From Cyanobacteria bacterium UBA11372 (GTDB lineage: Bacteria; Cyanobacteriota; Cyanobacteriia; Cyanobacteriales; Aerosakkonemataceae), in contig DNGG01000384.1 of NCBI GenBank assembly GCA_003486675.1, positions 12,458 to 17,780 of the forward strand: a DNA stretch of 5,323 nt, given 5' to 3'. This document shows positions 4,827 to 5,323 of this stretch, in pieces (the first letter of the stretch is position 1; each line of letters opens with the position of its first letter). A model generated the notes under the pieces. That model had not been told where the DNA came from, made no database searches, and worked only from the letters and a program-made list of their open reading frames with translations. The translations under genes were made by a program, and so were the position numbers.

Positions 4827-5323
4827 ATGCGATACCGGCGTTTTGGAAAAACGAATCTGCGGCTTTCTGTATTCTCCCTGGGAACCATGCGCTACCTCGA
4901 ATCAGCAGAAAATGCGGTGCAGACGCTGCAAGCAGCTATAGCGCAGGGGATTAATCACCTAGAAACGGCTAAAGGATACGGAAAAAGCGAAGAATATCTG
5001 GGGGCAGCGCTAAAAGCTGGTTTAGGGCTGCCCCGTTCCCAACTTTACATCACCACAAAATTCTCGCCAACAGACAATCTTTCTACCATGCAGCGGTGGA
5101 TTGATGAATCTCTCTTAAGGTTGAATCTGGACTACATCGACTGTGTGGCAATTCACGGCTTGAATACCTGGGAACACCTAGACTGGGTAAAACGCCCAGA
5201 TGGCTGTATGCAAGCAATACAGCAAGCTGTTGCCGATGGACGGGTGCGACACGTTGGCTTTTCCACCCACGCTGGTTTGGAATTGATTCAGGCAGCTATC
5301 AATACAGATTTATTTGAATTTGT
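4827..5323 (+). CDS. Aldo/keto reductase, N-terminal part (runs off the window)
   Basis: A probable cytoplasmic NAD(P)H-dependent oxidoreductase with a TIM-barrel fold; the substrate cannot be told. The first 165 codons are present and the frame is open to the window edge. The start MRYRRFGKTNLRLSVFSLGT fits the family's first strand. The active-site positions are GINHLETAKGYGKSE (42-55) with Y51, YITTKFSP with K78, and CVAIHG with H110. The usual Asp of the catalytic tetrad is Glu (E46), five residues before the Tyr as expected. GRVRHVGFSTH (138-148) is the later barrel strand normally read as IGVSN in other members. Similar GINH(I/L)ETA sequences occur in a cyanobacterial subgroup, some members of which carry a C-terminal ferredoxin-like domain; that part is outside the window. 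No Shine-Dalgarno sequence precedes the ATG. Confidence 0.88.
   Translation, partial: MRYRRFGKTNLRLSVFSLGTMRYLESAENAVQTLQAAIAQGINHLETAKGYGKSEEYLGAALKAGLGLPRSQLYITTKFSPTDNLSTMQRWIDESLLRLNLDYIDCVAIHGLNTWEHLDWVKRPDGCMQAIQQAVADGRVRHVGFSTHAGLELIQAAINTDLFEF

Overview
The window looks cyanobacterial, probably from a filamentous Oscillatoriales- or Nostocales-like genome. It holds seven copies of the HIP1 octamer GCGATCGC in 5.3 kb, where about 0.08 would be expected by chance. Its spacers carry A/T-rich heptanucleotide repeats, and the proteins read like cyanobacterial versions of their families. No tRNA, rRNA, insertion sequence or CRISPR array was seen.

Layout, left to right: (1) 1-219, a leader with no convincing gene, ending in a heptamer array. 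(2) 220-1008 (+), a monofunctional biotin-protein ligase (BirA without a DNA-binding domain). (3) 1032-3029 (+), 23 nt downstream, a membrane-anchored M23 (LytM-type) peptidoglycan endopeptidase. Its very long arginine-rich, lysine-free linker contains about eight tandem repeats of 17-19 residues. (4) 3030-3202, a convergent spacer with two strong inverted repeats. (5) 3203-3892 (-), riboflavin synthase alpha chain (RibE), most likely starting at a GTG. (6) 3893-4200, a 308-bp divergent promoter and leader region. (7) 4201-4704 (+), a bifunctional-nuclease (DUF151) family protein with a clear Shine-Dalgarno sequence. (8) 4705-4826, a spacer with a direct repeat, a long inverted repeat and a heptamer array. 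(9) 4827 to the window end (+), the N-terminal part of an aldo/keto reductase.

The genes are mostly housekeeping: biotin attachment to acetyl-CoA carboxylase, cell-wall remodelling, flavin synthesis, a nuclease-like protein and a redox enzyme. Only birA and the M23 gene are close enough to suggest co-transcription. ribE and the DUF151 gene diverge from a shared control region.

The least ordinary items are the Arg-only repeat linker of the M23 protein, which is still homogeneous at the DNA level and has HIP1 sites inside its units, and the heptamer-based repeats. These repeats occupy four intergenic positions, adjoining start codons or beginning about 10 nt after stop codons. I do not see a clearly new multi-gene system.
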